Below, piece by piece: positions 47,852-57,922 of a stretch of 64,000 nt of DNA; position 1 is the stretch's first letter; each line of letters starts with the position of its first letter. The notes beneath the pieces were generated by a model, which saw nothing but the letters and a program-made list of their open reading frames with translations, searched no databases and was not told the origin of the DNA. Source of the DNA: Kondoa malvinella. Its lineage: Eukaryota; Basidiomycota; Agaricostilbomycetes; Agaricostilbales; Kondoaceae. Made by a program: the position numbers and the translations under genes. The DNA is taken from positions 1,056,609-1,120,608 of the forward strand of contig BCIM01000005.1 of the NCBI GenBank assembly GCA_039545315.1, in the 5' to 3' direction.

Positions 47852-49898
47852 CTAAGACTCGTCTGTTCTGCTTGAGTCCTTCTCTTGACAATCCAGCACT
47901 GATCGGTCCCGATTAGGCGCATCTGCTGTTCTACTGTATGATTTCGACTGCCAGTCCAAGTCTGCCTGTGTCGTTTCCGACTTTGAGTCAGCTGAATTCG
48001 ATCGCATGCTAGACTGCATCTTGTCCGGCAGCTTCTTAGCGACGAAGAAGGCCATAGAACGCCACTACAGCACTCTTTCAGAGGGACCTGCGGCGAAATT
48101 AGCCGTTCTTACAAAGTCATAGAGACTGCAATGGGTCTTGCACTCAGTTATCGATCAACACAAAGAGTGAAGAAGAGTTACATATCTAGGAGATTTAAGG
48201 ATTGCAGAAGAGTCTTCCATGGACCTGCCGCAATCGGTTTGGATCCAGAGAGCTCTCCTTCCTCCCAGTCCACAGCTTCTTGCGTCGAGCTACGATAAGG
48301 TTTGTCCGAGAAACAGAAGAGATGCCTGATTTGTTGAGTCGTCTTCAGGCAAACAACAGCGATATACTTACCACACAGCGACCAGAGCCATTTCTATGCA
48401 GATCGTTAATGCGTTCAGCCCGTTGGAGATATTTGAGGTCGTCCAGTACTCTGACTCCTTTAAGATGCCTTTGCTTGCCATGTGATCGAAAGCAAAGGAT
48501 TAAAAGAAGCTGTAATCATGATCAGAATTGTTCAATGGTTCTGCAGCTCGCGTACGTCAAGAACACGACAACCTTGATCGACAGGCTGACCATCGGATTT
48601 GATCAGATCGGGTATTGGTGCGCGCCAAAGACACTCACAATTTGCTCAGAAGTCCGTAGCCTTTCAGATCTTCCTTGCACAGAGTGTAATAAACCGAACT
48701 ATATAGGGCGATCCTGTGTACAATCAGCAGCTGCTGATACTTCGGATTCACCGGGCTCACGAGCAGCTGACAAAATCGATGCAGACCACCCACAAAGCGG
48801 CAGACTTGGTCGTCATTCTGCAAAAGTGCAGCTCGTCAGCTGTGCCTATGTACAAAGGCGGAACGACTTACTTAGAGGCACAATAGACATCTTGGTCATA
48901 CGTAAGCTTATCTGGGGCTCAGGGCGACAGGAAGCTCTCACGATGATATTCAGTAGCTATAGCAGCAGCAGCCAGTAGAGGTTTGAGCACAACGAAGTGA
49001 GCACACGAGAGCCGCAAAGCCATCAGAAATTTTGGTTTGGTAGGTCTGTACGACGCTTTAGCTATATCCAGCTGTCACACGGGCATGAGATTCTTACCTG
49101 AATTTAATGCAATTGAACGGGAATGGTCTGTATGCTGTTCGATCAGTCTGCAGTCGACAATTTTCCTACGTACAGCTTGTATTTGCCGTCATGATTGTCC
49201 GCTGAGGACTTGCGTTAATCCATGCGTATAAAGAGTGTAGACAGAAACTTGCATAGATGCTGCGCTTGGGCGGCTAAGTCGTTACCAGTATAACACACTA
49301 GTGCAAACTCAGTTTGAGGATTGCCAAGCCAAGATGGGACTAACAGACTAAGATGAGAAAGGAAGATAGGACGACGGCTTCCCATACTCGGACCATACTG
49401 TTGACGAATGTCAACAGGTAGGACCAGCGCAGTCCAATGACTTACATCTCGTAGTATTCATAGTAGCGAAAGAAGCGATAGGAGAAGAAGGAAATAACAG
49501 AGTAGATGACGGGCATCCATAAGATCCTAACGACCTGCTTTTGCTCTTTGTAATTCGTGACATGGCGGCAATGTCTGTACATGTTGTAGAACGAGATAAG
49601 ACAGGCTACAGAAGCAAAGCTGCCGGCGATGGCCCATCCAAATCGCTATGAACAGCGAGAAGATGTCTTCTCAATAAGGATCGGGATGGCTAATCTATGG
49701 CCATACACTGATCAAATTGTTAGCTTGACTACGCGGACAGGGCCGAAACATACTGCTTTGTCCAGTTTAGCTCTCCTTCAGACCAGAAAGCGCTCTATAG
49801 CAGGTTTTAGCGCGGATATGGAAGCGTAATAGCAAGTCTACTTGATCAATCGCAACCTTGTTCTTGGGCGCGCAGGTAGAATTGGCGCTGCCAGCCAT
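47852..49898 (-). CDS. DUF300 / TMEM184 (OST-alpha-like) membrane protein
   Basis: The gene starts at ATG 49898 (MAGSANSTCAPKNK) and ends at 47852. The DUF300 core is unmistakable: HCRHVTNYKEQKQVVRILWM, PVIYSVISFFSYRFFRYYEY, then CKEDLKGYGLLSKF, SIKVVVFLTYAQ and LTICIEMALVAVWHLF, with about seven transmembrane helices. The tail after LNLLDILYDFWRS is hydrophilic and Ser/Asp-rich. Family members are polytopic proteins of endomembranes or vacuole (plant LAZ1, animal TMEM184 and OST-alpha). The fungal role is undefined. I located the ends and several junctions by homology but did not list every small exon between 48900 and 49450. Confidence 0.8.
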
Positions 49899-50335
49899 GA
49901 TAGACAATACGACTGAAGTACGGAGGGAAAGAGAGACGCTGAGCGTCGCTTTCGATTGTCATTAGAAGGACAAAGGGAATATACTTATATGCGGTAAGGG
50001 AGGACGACAGGACTCAGAGAGATCAGGGAGCAGAGCAGATGCATACCGCGCGTAAAAGCAATGCAGTAGCACAGAGAAGATACAGATTTCTCGTCAACAT
50101 CAATCCACGGCTTGCCGCCCCAGCGACAACGAATCAAAAGGAAAGACAAGACAAGAGCAGAGACGCAAAGAGCTCAAGAACAGGAAAGAGGTCGCCTTGT
50201 GCCAGTCGCAGTTTTGCAAATCCTTTGGTCGTCCTAGACGCAACCGCGTTGCCAATTCATCAAGCGCCGTATTCTTGTCCTCCCAGCGTGTCGGGCACCT
50301 CCTTCCGATAAGACTGATACGCCTGCGCTCGTGCG
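49899..50335. promoter_or_regulatory. Divergent intergenic region
   Basis: 437 bp between the DUF300 gene (minus) and the hydrolase (plus). A minus-strand frame at 50100-50351 begins with ATG but overlaps the hydrolase start and is not recognisable. Confidence 0.3.
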
Positions 50336-51136
50336 ATGTCGACTCTGCCATTCAAATCCTTGAATAAGTCGGCAGCATGGACTATACTCCTGCTGCATGG
50401 CGGTAACTCGAGTGGGATAGAATGGGACGGCGTAGCAAGTCATCTGACCGACTATCATCTGCTTATACCAGACCTACATCATTCGCCTAGCTTTGCGACC
50501 GCTCCTGATGCCTGGACTTTCGCTAATCTAGCCGACATGCTGCAGTCTCTCATCACCAAGGAAGCGCACGACCGTCAAGTCGACCTCGTTGGGTTTTCTA
50601 TGGGCGGCTTTCTATCTGTCTACCTGGCAGCAAACTACCCGCATCTCATACGAAACACCTTTATCAGCGGAAGTCATACTTCCTTCGCCTATCACCGTGT
50701 TCTAGGAGGCGTGCTTGGCCTCGAAGCATGGGTCCAGACTGTCGCTCCTAAATGGCTCTTTACCTTTGTTGCCAACACTGTAGGAGGGCAGAACAATGGT
50801 GCCGAATTGCACGACGAAGTACATCAGAATCCTCGCACGGACCCGCCTTTTCAAAGAGGCAGAGCTATGGGCCAAGCACTTGGGACAGAAGTGCCGCAAG
50901 AAGTGTGGGAAAAGGTGAGGAGCAGGACTTTGTTAGTTGCTGGTTCAAAGGAGATACAGTTGAGTAGGGTCAAGTTGTGCTTGGGTTGGTTGCAAAAGGG
51001 GAATGAGCAGAGTCAGGCAGTGTTTGTGCCGGGAAAGGTACATCCTTGGAACCAGCAGGATCCGGAGCTGTTTGCTCAAGGGATAAGATGTTGGATTGAG
51101 GGGAAGGCTTTGCCGAGCGGGTATGTGTTGCAGTAG
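50336..51136 (+). CDS. Alpha/beta-hydrolase family protein
   Basis: A single exon of 266 aa, unusual in this intron-dense region. The oxyanion loop LLHGGNSSG lies after the first strand. The nucleophile elbow is GFSMGG at about residue 90. Late in the protein VPGKVHPWNQQDP supplies the probable catalytic His. The acid residue is likely in SRTLLVAGSKEIQ, where alpha/beta hydrolases carry Asp or Glu after strand 6 or 7. There is no signal peptide or membrane helix, so it is likely cytosolic. Substrate unknown. The absence of introns could reflect retrotransposition or transfer, but base composition is like its neighbours. Confidence 0.8.
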   Translation: MSTLPFKSLNKSAAWTILLLHGGNSSGIEWDGVASHLTDYHLLIPDLHHSPSFATAPDAWTFANLADMLQSLITKEAHDRQVDLVGFSMGGFLSVYLAANYPHLIRNTFISGSHTSFAYHRVLGGVLGLEAWVQTVAPKWLFTFVANTVGGQNNGAELHDEVHQNPRTDPPFQRGRAMGQALGTEVPQEVWEKVRSRTLLVAGSKEIQLSRVKLCLGWLQKGNEQSQAVFVPGKVHPWNQQDPELFAQGIRCWIEGKALPSGYVLQ

Positions 51137-51696
51137 GTTCGTGATGTTGATGAGTACATGTCATGACCAGCGGACACATGCTGATCAGATTGCAGAGGCT
51201 TTATACCATCGGAGGACGCTTGTTCGTTTAGATTTGTCCATAGAAGATGGCTCAAGATTTTCTTTAATACCCAGAAAACACATGATCTTGCCAGTCCTGC
51301 TCTACTTTCCTACCCCTCACGCATCTCACGTCTGCTGGTATCTTGATTCATTCAATTCATTTAATGATTTGACGATATTTTCGATTGGCATCGGTTCAAG
51401 CATGAACGATGTTCTCGATTGGCATCGCTTCAAAGCATATAGCGAGAAGCTTCGGTACAAGACTATCATCCCGCCCCGGCCCAATCACCGCGCTCTCCTG
51501 GCGCAAATTGTCCATGGTCTTTCCATCTCCCGTTTCCTCTAATCTCGTCTGTTGCTTTTGTCCTTCTCCAATTCTGTTGCTGTCTTGCTCCCCAGATATA
51601 TCCAAGGGCGCACGCTCCCGGCAATGGAGATCAGGCTGTAGCTTACAAAAACTTTGAAACGGTTTTATAATCATTTAGATGGACAGCCGCAAATAC
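51137..51696. other. Intergenic between hydrolase and tRNA gene
   Basis: 560 bp. Near 51365-51440 the words CGATTGGCATCG and GATTTGACGATATTTTCGATTGG recur imperfectly (short direct repeats, GATTGGCATCG at about 51384 and 51417). No protein gene is supported. Confidence 0.35.
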
Positions 51697-51779
51697 GGAG
51701 TTTTGGCAGAGTGGTCTAATGCGGCAGCCTAGAAAGCTGTTATCCTTCGGATGCGTAGGTTCGAATCCTACAGACTTCG
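51697..51779 (+). tRNA. tRNA-Ser (anticodon AGA)
   Basis: A class II cloverleaf folds by hand. The acceptor stem GGAGTTT pairs with AGACTTC (two wobble pairs). The D arm GCA...TGC has the GTGGT loop. The anticodon stem GCAGC/GCTGT encloses CTAGAAA, giving AGA. The long variable arm is ATCC/GGAT, and the T arm GTAGG-TTCGAAT-CCTAC is perfect. The long variable arm fits serine. No intron. Internal A and B boxes (TGGCAGAGTGG; GGTTCGAATCC) supply the promoter. Confidence 0.92.
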
Positions 51780-51781
51780 AG

Positions 51782-51785
51782 TTTT
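51782..51785 (+). terminator. RNA polymerase III T-run
   Basis: A TTTT run begins three bases after the tRNA discriminator base, the expected Pol III stop. Confidence 0.7.
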
Positions 51786-51938
51786 GCTGTTTGACATCTC
51801 ATCTCAGACCCTTTTCTTTTTTGCAGAGTCTTCACTGACCTTGGAGCGGGATCTGAGTCCTTCAGCAGCAAGACTTGCATCACGTAACCTAGCTGCAGAA
51901 GACGGTCGGTCTGGCTTGTACAGGCAGGTTGACAATGA

Positions 51939-52626
51939 TCATAATCGAGCGTTAGCACCTGACGCGCAGCGATGGAGACCGTACTGACTAGTGCGGGCAG
52001 CCATCACCACATCCGCAGGCATTCCAACAGTGCCAGTCAATGAGGCCATATCCCGGCAGATACATATGAAGCCTTGGGTAAGCACTGTACGACAGATGAG
52101 CCATACGCGATCACAGAGGCCGACGGCCAAGACAGAGGGGCAGCACGAGAAGTTATCATGGATAGATCGAAGGAAATATAGCGCTGCATGTATCCCGATT
52201 GCCTGAACTATGCTTCGCTTGCAGGCGGACTGGGCAGATAGGCCAGAGACTGCGCAGGAATATTTGATCCGAGATATGCAAAGACGCAGAAACAAGCGAC
52301 CGGATAGCAGTCTTGAAGACCATATTGCACATCGAATACTGGTGGTGGAGGGAACACCCGAATTTTGATGAGATAATGTCGGAGGCGTAAAAGAGGCTGA
52401 ACAAAAGCCATTTGTTCTTCTTTCGCCAACCACCGCAGATACCCAAACAGACATGTCCAAAGGCTTGGAAAGATCGCTATTCACCGCGTAGAATCATTCC
52501 GCCAGCAGCGGAGCAGACCAAGATCAGTACGACCGGAGGATACACAATCAATGCGAGCGAAAGCATGAGAAACAACCAGCTCCGAGATATGAAAGACGAC
52601 CAGTGAAAGGGAGGAGTAAACTCCAT
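51939..52626 (-). CDS. Possible small membrane-protein gene, incompletely resolved
   Basis: From ATG 52626 the frame encodes MEFTPPFHWSSFISRSWLF and then a strongly hydrophobic helix (MLSLALIVYPPVVLILVC) ending GGMILR. A GTGAAT donor follows at about 52487. Downstream on the same strand all three frames stay open for long stretches (to about 52150 and 51939), and I could not choose the joins. One option reads KEEQMAFVQPLLRLRHYLIK then FPPPPVFDVQYGLQDCY. It lies just 3' of MYG1 on the same strand. The family is not recognised, and the 3' end is arbitrary. Confidence 0.35.
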
Positions 52627-52752
52627 GGGAATGGGTTGAGATACAGGACGTAAGGCAGAGACGGCGCACTAGACACAGAAAGATGGATAGCAGCCAAGAT
52701 TGATCCTGCAGCACCAAGCTTGATATCTTGCGCAGCATATTTCGCTGTTGAT

Positions 52753-54347
52753 TCAAAAAGCCAACGCCTTCTTGACCATCTGCACCGCTCCGTCCCTCGA
52801 TACGGCACCTATTGACCAATCAGCTCATTCTATATCAAAGGCAATCGGTTTACCTCCAATGAACCCGCTCGCATGCACGAAAATGCACCCTTGGATACCG
52901 GTCAATTCGCTCAAAGCTTCATCCCTCACTCCTCTCCATCTGTAGGGCCGTCAATAGTGATCACTAGAAACAGCAAAATACACACGGCTCGGGTAGCGCT
53001 TTCCTGCTGTTGAACGATTCCGACGAAACAGGCACAGCTTGAATGCGCCATTTCGAATCGGGCGAAGAAGACGATTCAGGGTAAAGGACATAGAGAATCT
53101 TCTTTTCTTCCGCCAATGAACGCTCGGATTCGATATTGTAGAGATGTTCTTTCCAAGGCGCGCTGCCTTCTAGTACCAACACGCGTTCGTCGACTTCTTT
53201 CTTTTCAAAAGCGGCTTCGACGATCTCGCGGGCGGGTAACCAGGCTTTAGCTGCATAGTCTAAGCTGGCGAAGAATTCTGATCCTGTCAGAGCAGAGGCG
53301 ATTTGGAACTTGGCCTGTCAAAACCATCAGTATAACGTTTTCTGCTGGATCTAATTGCAGGATGAGACGCACATCGAGCACTGTATCGTTGGATTCTTCA
53401 TTCCAGGCAGGGTTCAATTTGCCAACACGAGCGGAAAGATCAGTGCGAGACTTGTAGCGCTGCTTGACGCCGGCTGAAGGGTCTGTCGATTCGAATTGAG
53501 CGATACCATTGTCTATTCCGTCCAGGCCTTTCATTGTAGGGTTAGCACGATGTCAGGAGCGATGAGCGACGCCTGTGAGACATTGCTTCGCGTATTGCAA
53601 CGCGAAGTTTGCAATCGTGCATAGGAATATCGGACAAGAGGATAGAAAAGGGATAGAAGCAAAGGGAAAAGTACCTTCGACAAAATCCTCATACAACTTG
53701 GGCCACAAAATTGCGATCCTCTGATCGTCCAACGATACGCCCAGATGATTTGCGATGATTTGTTTCCCGTAATGCCTGTGGTTGCCGATTCTGTGACATC
53801 CAATGGAAGGTACAGAAACGAAACGCACTTGTATACTAGTCCAGCAGAAGAAAGCTTGGTCTTCCATTCTGATCCGAAAGTCTCTTCGAAGCCGCGCTGA
53901 TGATGATCGTAGCGCTTTTTGGCGTCGTCGTAAACACCACCGACCTGGGAACCCACAGCTGAAACCACTTTCATATGGAAGTAATAGATAGCGAGCTCAC
54001 GTCTACTACGATATCGCACTCATCAAGTTGCTTTGGATCTCTAGTCCTGACTAGATCTGTGGATTCAAGCCCTTATGAGCGTTCGAGCAGCAGGACATCC
54101 GACAGAGGGCACGAACCGGCATTCTTGTACTCTTCCAAAGTTCTGAGGAAATTGACAGCGAGCGCTTCATCCGCATGAAAAGTCCCTCTGCGTTGTCAGG
54201 CTCAGTCAGACAGCGCTGTATAAATGGCATTTTACGCTAAGTCGACAAATTCATCGCTGCTCGACGATCACAACAGGACAGGACCAACTACGAGTGCGTG
54301 CCTATCAAAGGCGTTGCTCTGGCTTTCTTGTTTGCGTGTTCCGTCAT
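52753..54347 (-). CDS. MYG1: MYG1 / UPF0160 family exonuclease
   Basis: Nine exons (54347-54292, 54187-54117, 54056-54001, 53944-53829, 53775-53675, 53527-53373, 53314-52986, 52939-52854, 52808-52753) give 341 aa. Motifs: PLIGTHSGTFHADEALAV, DLVRTRDPKQL, the DHH-type metal site GGVYDDAKKRYDHHQRGF, KLSSAGLVYKHYGK, EGLDGIDNGIAQF, WRIQAVPVS and CIFVHASGFIGG. MYG1 proteins are 3'-5' RNA exonucleases of nucleus and mitochondria. The first intron (104 nt) and the fifth (147 nt) are longer than usual. The ATG lies only 69 bp from the ATG of the divergent WW gene. Confidence 0.9.
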
Positions 54348-54416
54348 CTTTAACAATTGTTTGATGGTCGTTCTGAGCATTCGTGTATTAATTTTTGTTC
54401 TCGACCGCCAAAAGAC
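54348..54416. promoter_or_regulatory. Very short bidirectional promoter
   Basis: Only 69 bp separate the two divergent start codons of MYG1 and the WW protein. The core promoter of each must lie inside the leader or coding region of the other. Confidence 0.55.
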
Positions 54417-55331
54417 ATGAGCGACACAAAAGCCGCAGCACCAGCTGAGCAGCCAGAACATGCACCATTGATGGACAAAGGCAAGGGCAAAGCTGTAGAG
54501 GCAGAGGCAGAGGACGAGTCGAGCGATGAATCCGATAATGAGGTGGAAGGCGAAGGGCAAGGGGATGAACCAGTCTGGCATACGGATGACACTACAGCTG
54601 GTACTAGCAACACTTCTACAGCTGCTGCAACGCTCAAAGGTCCGCCCAAGAATGGCGACTGGGAAGCTATTTGGTCCGCACAGTACGTGTTTTACGCTCC
54701 CTTCGCTGGCGACATCTGACACGAGCGCGCTCAGATACAATGCCTATTACTTCCACAACAGCAAGACCAACGTCACAACATGGGAGAATCCAATTACTTC
54801 TACAAAACCCATCCCTACAGCAGCAGCCAACCCGCTCAAAAGACCAGCAGACGCACTAGAAGGCATTGATCCTGATCTAGCTTACCTAGACCCTTCACTG
54901 TCAAATCCGTTAGGACCCCAAGGGAAATTCAACGCAACAGCTCGGTTCAATGCAAGAACAGGGAAATTTGAAGCTGATCCGGAAAAGAATCCAGATAGGG
55001 TTAGCGATTTCAACAGAGCTAAAAGACAGAATGCCTTCTTCTTCGATGTGGATGGTTGGGAGAAGCAGAAAGCGGAAGAAAACATGGCGAAAATGAAGGC
55101 GGAAGCAGAGGGGAGGGTGGAAAAGAAGAAGAAGCCCACAAAGGCAGAGTTAGAGCGGTATAAAGCTAGAGCGGCAGAGAAGAAGCATGCTAGGTAAGTT
55201 CTGCTGGTGTTCTCTTGCGACTTCAATGAACTGATGTGTCTTTGCCTGTCATAGACGCATGGCAGTATGTATTATTTTACTTGTCATGCCACAATGCGCT
55301 GACAGTTGCGTCGTAGTGGCTGGCGGACTGA
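54417..55331 (+). CDS. WW-domain protein
   Basis: Four exons (54417-54682, 54735-55193, 55255-55264, 55317-55331) give 249 aa. The N-terminal 75 residues are acidic and disordered. A WW domain spans about residues 80-112: GDWEAIWSAQYNAYYF then HNSKTNVTTWENP; both Trp and the Pro are present. The C-terminal part includes FDVDGWEKQKAEEN and a Lys-rich segment, ending RRMAWLAD. The shape (acidic N-terminus, one WW, charged C-terminus) resembles WW proteins linked to splicing or transcription factors, but I cannot name the orthologue. A 10-nt exon encodes RMA. Confidence 0.8.
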
Positions 55332-55489
55332 AGAAACAACCCGCAAGCAAGAACGGAGTGCATAGGGAAGAATGGCGAGCTAGCTGTATAAGTATCGCTG
55401 CAATAGCATCGCATCTAGTTGATCTAGTGTCAAATTCATATTGTTACATCTATACAAGACTATCTACAAGCCCAACTTCTCGGTCAATT

Positions 55490-57826
55490 CTACGGATTCG
55501 CAACGCTCAAACGATCCCTTTTGGCCATTTTCCCTCCTTCAGCGCCATGCTGCACATCCATCCCTTCCACTTGATTGCCAAAGGAAGACACTGTTCTTCC
55601 ACTTAGACTATTATTCGCGCTTAAGCCTTGCTGTTCTTCTTCTTTCCAGCTATTGCGTTGCCGGAGACTAGGTCGACCTTCGCTTGAGCTGACGTACTCT
55701 TCGCTTGTGTTGGATGGTACGATGATGACCCTGAACCACACATGAGCAATCGAGCCGCTACGAAAATAGCAGACACGGACGGGTTATACTCCTCCATCTC
55801 TTCCTGTCCCAGGAGACTCCTCGAATCCAACGCAAACCGGTTCATGGCAATAGTAGTATTACTCGGCCCATCACCAGGTAAGAAAGGATCCTCGTAATCT
55901 CCATCATCCCTCGCATCAAAGATAGAATCAATTTCACTCTTGTCCTCCAGCTGGGCATATTTCTTGGATCTTCTTCGACGGATGATGAAAAATGCCAGGA
56001 TACCTGCACCAACAGCAGAAGCGAGGACAGCTAGTGCTATACCTACTTTTGCGCTGGTTGAAGGTGTAGAAGCACTCTGTAGATCTCCAGTAGGTCGCGA
56101 GTTTTCATCGCGAGAGGAAACTTTGGTCGCTATGTTCACGTCGCCTTTACTGGTTCGGCTGACCGATATGCGGGTGCGAGAGGTAGATGAGGCGGTACTT
56201 GATGTGGTAGTGCGAGTTGTAGCTGCTCCTGGTTGTGGATTGCCAGAAGAGCCGTCTGGTGGTTCATATGTATTGCGTCCGGAACTGCCTTCTGGCGAAC
56301 CATTTCCGCTGACAGTCCCAACGATATTGGGCAAAAGCGCATTAGGTGACTTATAAGTCGTAGCAGCTGTAGGTCCGAAATGTTCTCAGCCACATCCGGC
56401 AAAGTAGATTCCAAAACTCACACGAATCATACTGCTCCAACCATTCCATGCGTTCCACATCCAAGATAGAGACCGGATCGTCATCACAGTCATCCACATC
56501 TTGCACATAGCCACCAATCACAATCAGTTGAGAGCCAACGAAGCTGCACGAGTGCGCTGCGCGTCCATTCGGTGCGTCGTCCTCGGCGCTTCGTATGCGA
56601 TGCCATGTATACGAAGGTATCAGTAAAACATAGACATCCTTTTCTCGCTATCAGTAAGACTGATTCCCGACAGAAAACCCCTTACATTGTATTGCGAAGA
56701 CTGGTCGAGGTTTTGCCCACCAAAGACGTAGATTTGGTGCTGCTAAAAATCAGCGCAGGTCTAGGATACTTGACAGATGACGAACTTGCCAAGTCCCATC
56801 TACGAACACTCGTCCTTCAGCTGCACAATGATTGACACGTCCACCAGGTATGTCTCCGGCTGTTGTTTCCCTTTGGGCAAGTTAAGACTTCCGCATTGAC
56901 AAAGATGGGTATCGACGCACTGTGACCATCTACCGCTACCGACATCATATACATCCAGGCTCCCATTATCGAGCAACGACGAGCCATCATAACCGCCTAT
57001 CGAGACCAGAATGCCCTCTCTATTTGTCCCAGCATACGGTATAAAGCTCAATGTATGATCCGCTCTTCTACCAGATCCACCAGTAATGTTGGACATCGAC
57101 ATATCGCTCAGATCAATCTGAACCATCGAATTGAGGAGCATCCGAGGCGTATGTATTGACCAAGAAGGATCTGATAGGAAGTCCAGGTGACCTTGACCGA
57201 ATATAGCGAGAGGTTCTTGGTTCGTTGCTGTACGAGTGATCATTTCCGCTGCACCTTCGGCTGGTCGAAGGATGTTTCCAGAGGAAGTCGTCTTGCACAA
57301 ATGTCAGCTAGTTTCGAACGGTCCTTTGAAGATTGACTTACAGACCAAGCATTATTAGGCACATCATAGGTGTATATCTGGTTCTCAGGCGGATCCCTCT
57401 GAGGCGAGTCGCTTGAAGCTCCGCCAAAGGAATACAGCGAATTCCCATCATTTGATGAAAACAAGCCGCCTAGAGCAAGAGCTGGCCCTTGAGAGGTGGA
57501 CACTTGCTGTATTCTTGGGTTGTCGGTCTCCCAGTCCCTTGACAGATCCAAGAAGAGCAGATCTGATGTCCAAGCTATTTTACTATTTTCAGCCAAACGC
57601 TGTACTATTCATGGGCCGCTGTGGGGCTTCGCGCACTGTTTTCTGACTGTCCTTCTTCCTCTCTTGTTCGGCCACCAGCTATCCAAAGTGTCGAATTGGT
57701 ATCTGCATTACTGGGTGACGTTCCAAATGCTACACTGTGGGCCCAACGCCTGCATGGCAACGGCTGCCCTTGAGCCAGTACATAGGGTATCAGAATGCTC
57801 AGACAGAGCACAGAGCGGGGTATCAT
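55490..57826 (-). CDS. Secreted-type Kelch-repeat protein with one transmembrane helix
   Basis: The gene starts at ATG 57826 with a signal peptide (MIPRSVLCLSILIPYVLAQG). Kelch-like blades follow: RRWAHSVAFG with TLWIAGG, NSLYSFGGASS, RRADHTLSFIPY with ILVSIGGYDGSS, and LIVIGGYVQDVDD. A Ser/Thr-rich stalk precedes one helix (GIALAVLASAVGAGILAFFI) and a RRRRSKK stop-transfer. The cytosolic tail is Ser/Glu-rich. An intron with donor GTCCGT near 55768 gives the favoured C-terminus ending LSVANP at 55490; without it the frame ends at 55621. A cell-surface sensor or polarity role is conceivable (fungal Rax2-like and Kelch proteins) but not shown. Confidence 0.7.
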
Positions 57827-57922
57827 CTCAGACAGATCATGGAGGTTCGAGACAAAACGAGAATAACATTACATCATGACACCCAAGAAGGAAAGGAAAA
57901 AAATGTTACAATACCAAGGACC

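Noticed and set aside
50100..50351. 83-codon minus-strand ORF starting MAESTSHERRR
   Set aside because: Its start overlaps the hydrolase start on the other strand and the second half loses protein character. A small divergent gene with introns is possible but not supported.
55621..55741. C-terminal read-through of the Kelch gene ending NSKA
   Set aside because: An alternative spliced tail ending LSVANP looks more protein-like and closes in frame, so I preferred it. The read-through remains possible.
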